Shown here in pieces: positions 4,815 through 5,821 of a stretch of DNA of 5,821 bases. The position numbers were made by a program, and so were the translations under genes. The stretch comes from Clostridia bacterium (GTDB taxonomy: Bacteria > Bacillota > Clostridia > Oscillospirales > CAG-272), in assembly GCA_017518025.1 (NCBI GenBank), contig JAFWWR010000200.1, forward strand, positions 1 to 5,821, in the 5' to 3' direction. Numbering within the stretch: position 1 is the stretch's first letter; every line of letters starts with the position of its first letter. The notes under the pieces are model-generated. The model was not told where the DNA came from. It saw only the letters and a program-made list of their open reading frames with translations, and did no database searches.

Positions 4815-5821
4815 ATGAGCAAGGCCGGACAAGTTATAAAGAAAGCCGCGAAAAGGTATTTCGTCGACGCCATGGGGGCCATGGCGCAGGGACTGTTCTG
4901 CAGTCTGCTTATAGGAACCATTATCAAGACGGTGGGTCAGCTCACCGGCGCGCAGTTTGTCGTCGACGTGGGACAGTTCGCCTTCGATATGGCGGGTCCC
5001 GCCATGGCGGTGGCCATCGGGTACGCGCTGAAGGCGGATCCTCTGGTCCTCTTCTCCCTTACCGGAGTGGGTTGGGCCGCCAACACCAAAGGCGGCGCGG
5101 GCGGACCCCTGGCAGTCCTCATCATCGCCATCGTGGCGGCGGAACTCGGGCGGCTCGTGTCAAAGAAGACGAAGGTCGACATCCTCGTCACGCCTCTCGT
5201 GACCGTATTCTCCGGCGCGGCGCTCTCCATTCTGATCGCGCCTCCCATCGGCAGGGCGGCCAGCGCTCTCGGCAGCCTCATCATGTGGGCGACGGATCTC
5301 CAGCCGTTCCTCATGGGCATCGTCGTGGCGGTGCTTGTGGGAGTGGCGCTCACTCTACCCATCTCCTCCGCGGCGATCTGCGCCGCGCTGGGCCTTACCG
5401 GTCTCGCCGGAGGCGCGGCGGTGGCGGGATGTTGCGCGCAGATGGTGGGGTTCGCCGTCATGTCTTTCCGTGAGAACAGATGGGGCGGTCTGGTCTCCCA
5501 GGGAGTCGGCACGTCCATGCTTCAGATGGGCAACATCGTCAAGAACCCGCGTATCTGGATCCCGCCGATCCTGGCGTCCGCCGTGACCGGACCGGTCTCC
5601 ACCTGCGTGTTCCGGATGCAGATGAACGGCACGCCGGTCTCCGCCGGCATGGGCACCTGCGGATTCGTGGGGCAGATCGGCGTCATCACCGGATGGTTCA
5701 CCCCCTCCGAGGCGGCTGTCAAAGCCGGCGCGGCGGCGATCGCTCCCGGCTGGGTCGACTGGCTCGGGCTCGCTCTGGTCTGTATCGTTCTTCCGGCGAT
5801 CCTCACCTGGGCGTTCGGCCT
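4815..5821 (+). CDS. PfoR-like membrane protein, PTS_EIIC_2 family (3' end outside window)
   Basis: The frame is open from ATG 4815 to the window end, giving 335 residues without a stop; family members are about 340-360, so only a little is missing. GGGGGT lies 6 nt before the start. The sequence is very hydrophobic with about eight to ten membrane segments, for example residues 22-40, 98-114, 164-184 and 316-334. Conserved-looking family stretches are LTLPISSAA (179-187), GLAGGAAVAG (196-205), the loop SFREN (217-221), GTSMLQMGNIVKNP (232-245) and GMGTCGFVGQ (278-287). The family (COG3641) was named from a putative regulator of perfringolysin O and is described as PTS enzyme IIC-like, probably a transporter of unknown substrate. 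I see no IIA or IIB domain here. It is divergent from pgk. Confidence 0.88.
   Translation, partial: MSKAGQVIKKAAKRYFVDAMGAMAQGLFCSLLIGTIIKTVGQLTGAQFVVDVGQFAFDMAGPAMAVAIGYALKADPLVLFSLTGVGWAANTKGGAGGPLAVLIIAIVAAELGRLVSKKTKVDILVTPLVTVFSGAALSILIAPPIGRAASALGSLIMWATDLQPFLMGIVVAVLVGVALTLPISSAAICAALGLTGLAGGAAVAGCCAQMVGFAVMSFRENRWGGLVSQGVGTSMLQMGNIVKNPRIWIPPILASAVTGPVSTCVFRMQMNGTPVSAGMGTCGFVGQIGVITGWFTPSEAAVKAGAAAIAPGWVDWLGLALVCIVLPAILTWAFG

Noticed and set aside
4937..5518. A 193-codon minus-strand frame opposite the PfoR-like gene
   Set aside because: The opposite strand encodes a recognisable membrane family with promoter and ribosome binding site; the antisense product is rich in Ala/Pro/Thr and resembles nothing known.

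Overview
The window looks like chromosome from a fairly GC-rich member of the Clostridia (Firmicutes), most likely a gut Oscillospiraceae/Ruminococcaceae-type organism. This is inferred from four things: a pgk-tpiA glycolytic operon, a BspA-type leucine-rich-repeat surface protein, a PfoR/PTS_EIIC_2 membrane protein, and intergenic DNA full of short hairpins of a kind I associate with that group. Promoters are housekeeping type (TTGACA / TATAAT, 17-nt spacers) and ribosome binding sites are strong AGGA types.

Layout. Positions 1-431 (+) hold the 3' end of an acidic protein of unknown function whose visible part looks like the end of one domain copy followed by a complete second copy. A bidirectional terminator (471-506) separates it from a convergent gene at 546-1592 (-), a secreted and membrane-anchored LRR protein with a perfect-consensus promoter. 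Divergent from that gene is a tRNA-Thr(GGT) at 1817-1889 (+), with its own perfect-consensus promoter and a strong terminator.

From 1930 to 2594 there is no credible gene. This stretch holds four separable structures: a nested fold at 1936-2056 carrying copies of the tRNA T-arm core; two terminator-like hairpins (2075-2102 and 2401-2428) that are exact reverse complements of each other; a 223-bp array of hairpins joined by GCGATAT spacers, in two inverted arms (2107-2329); and a 103-bp array of hairpins joined by ATGATG spacers (2430-2532). In both arrays the spacers are constant and the stems vary while staying paired. This is the least explained and most interesting part of the window.

From 2595 to 4630 (-) is the lower-glycolysis operon pgk-tpiA, with a promoter upstream of pgk, a hairpin between the genes and an intrinsic terminator after tpiA. 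Together the enzymes interconvert the triose phosphates and carry out the first ATP-forming step of lower glycolysis. Both look intact, but each has a substitution in a normally near-invariant motif (TIM GHSERR to GHRERR; PGK GVFE to GVSE). Divergent from pgk, at 4815 to the window end (+), is a PfoR-like integral membrane protein that runs off the edge. Its substrate is unknown, and no PTS IIA or IIB gene is visible beside it.
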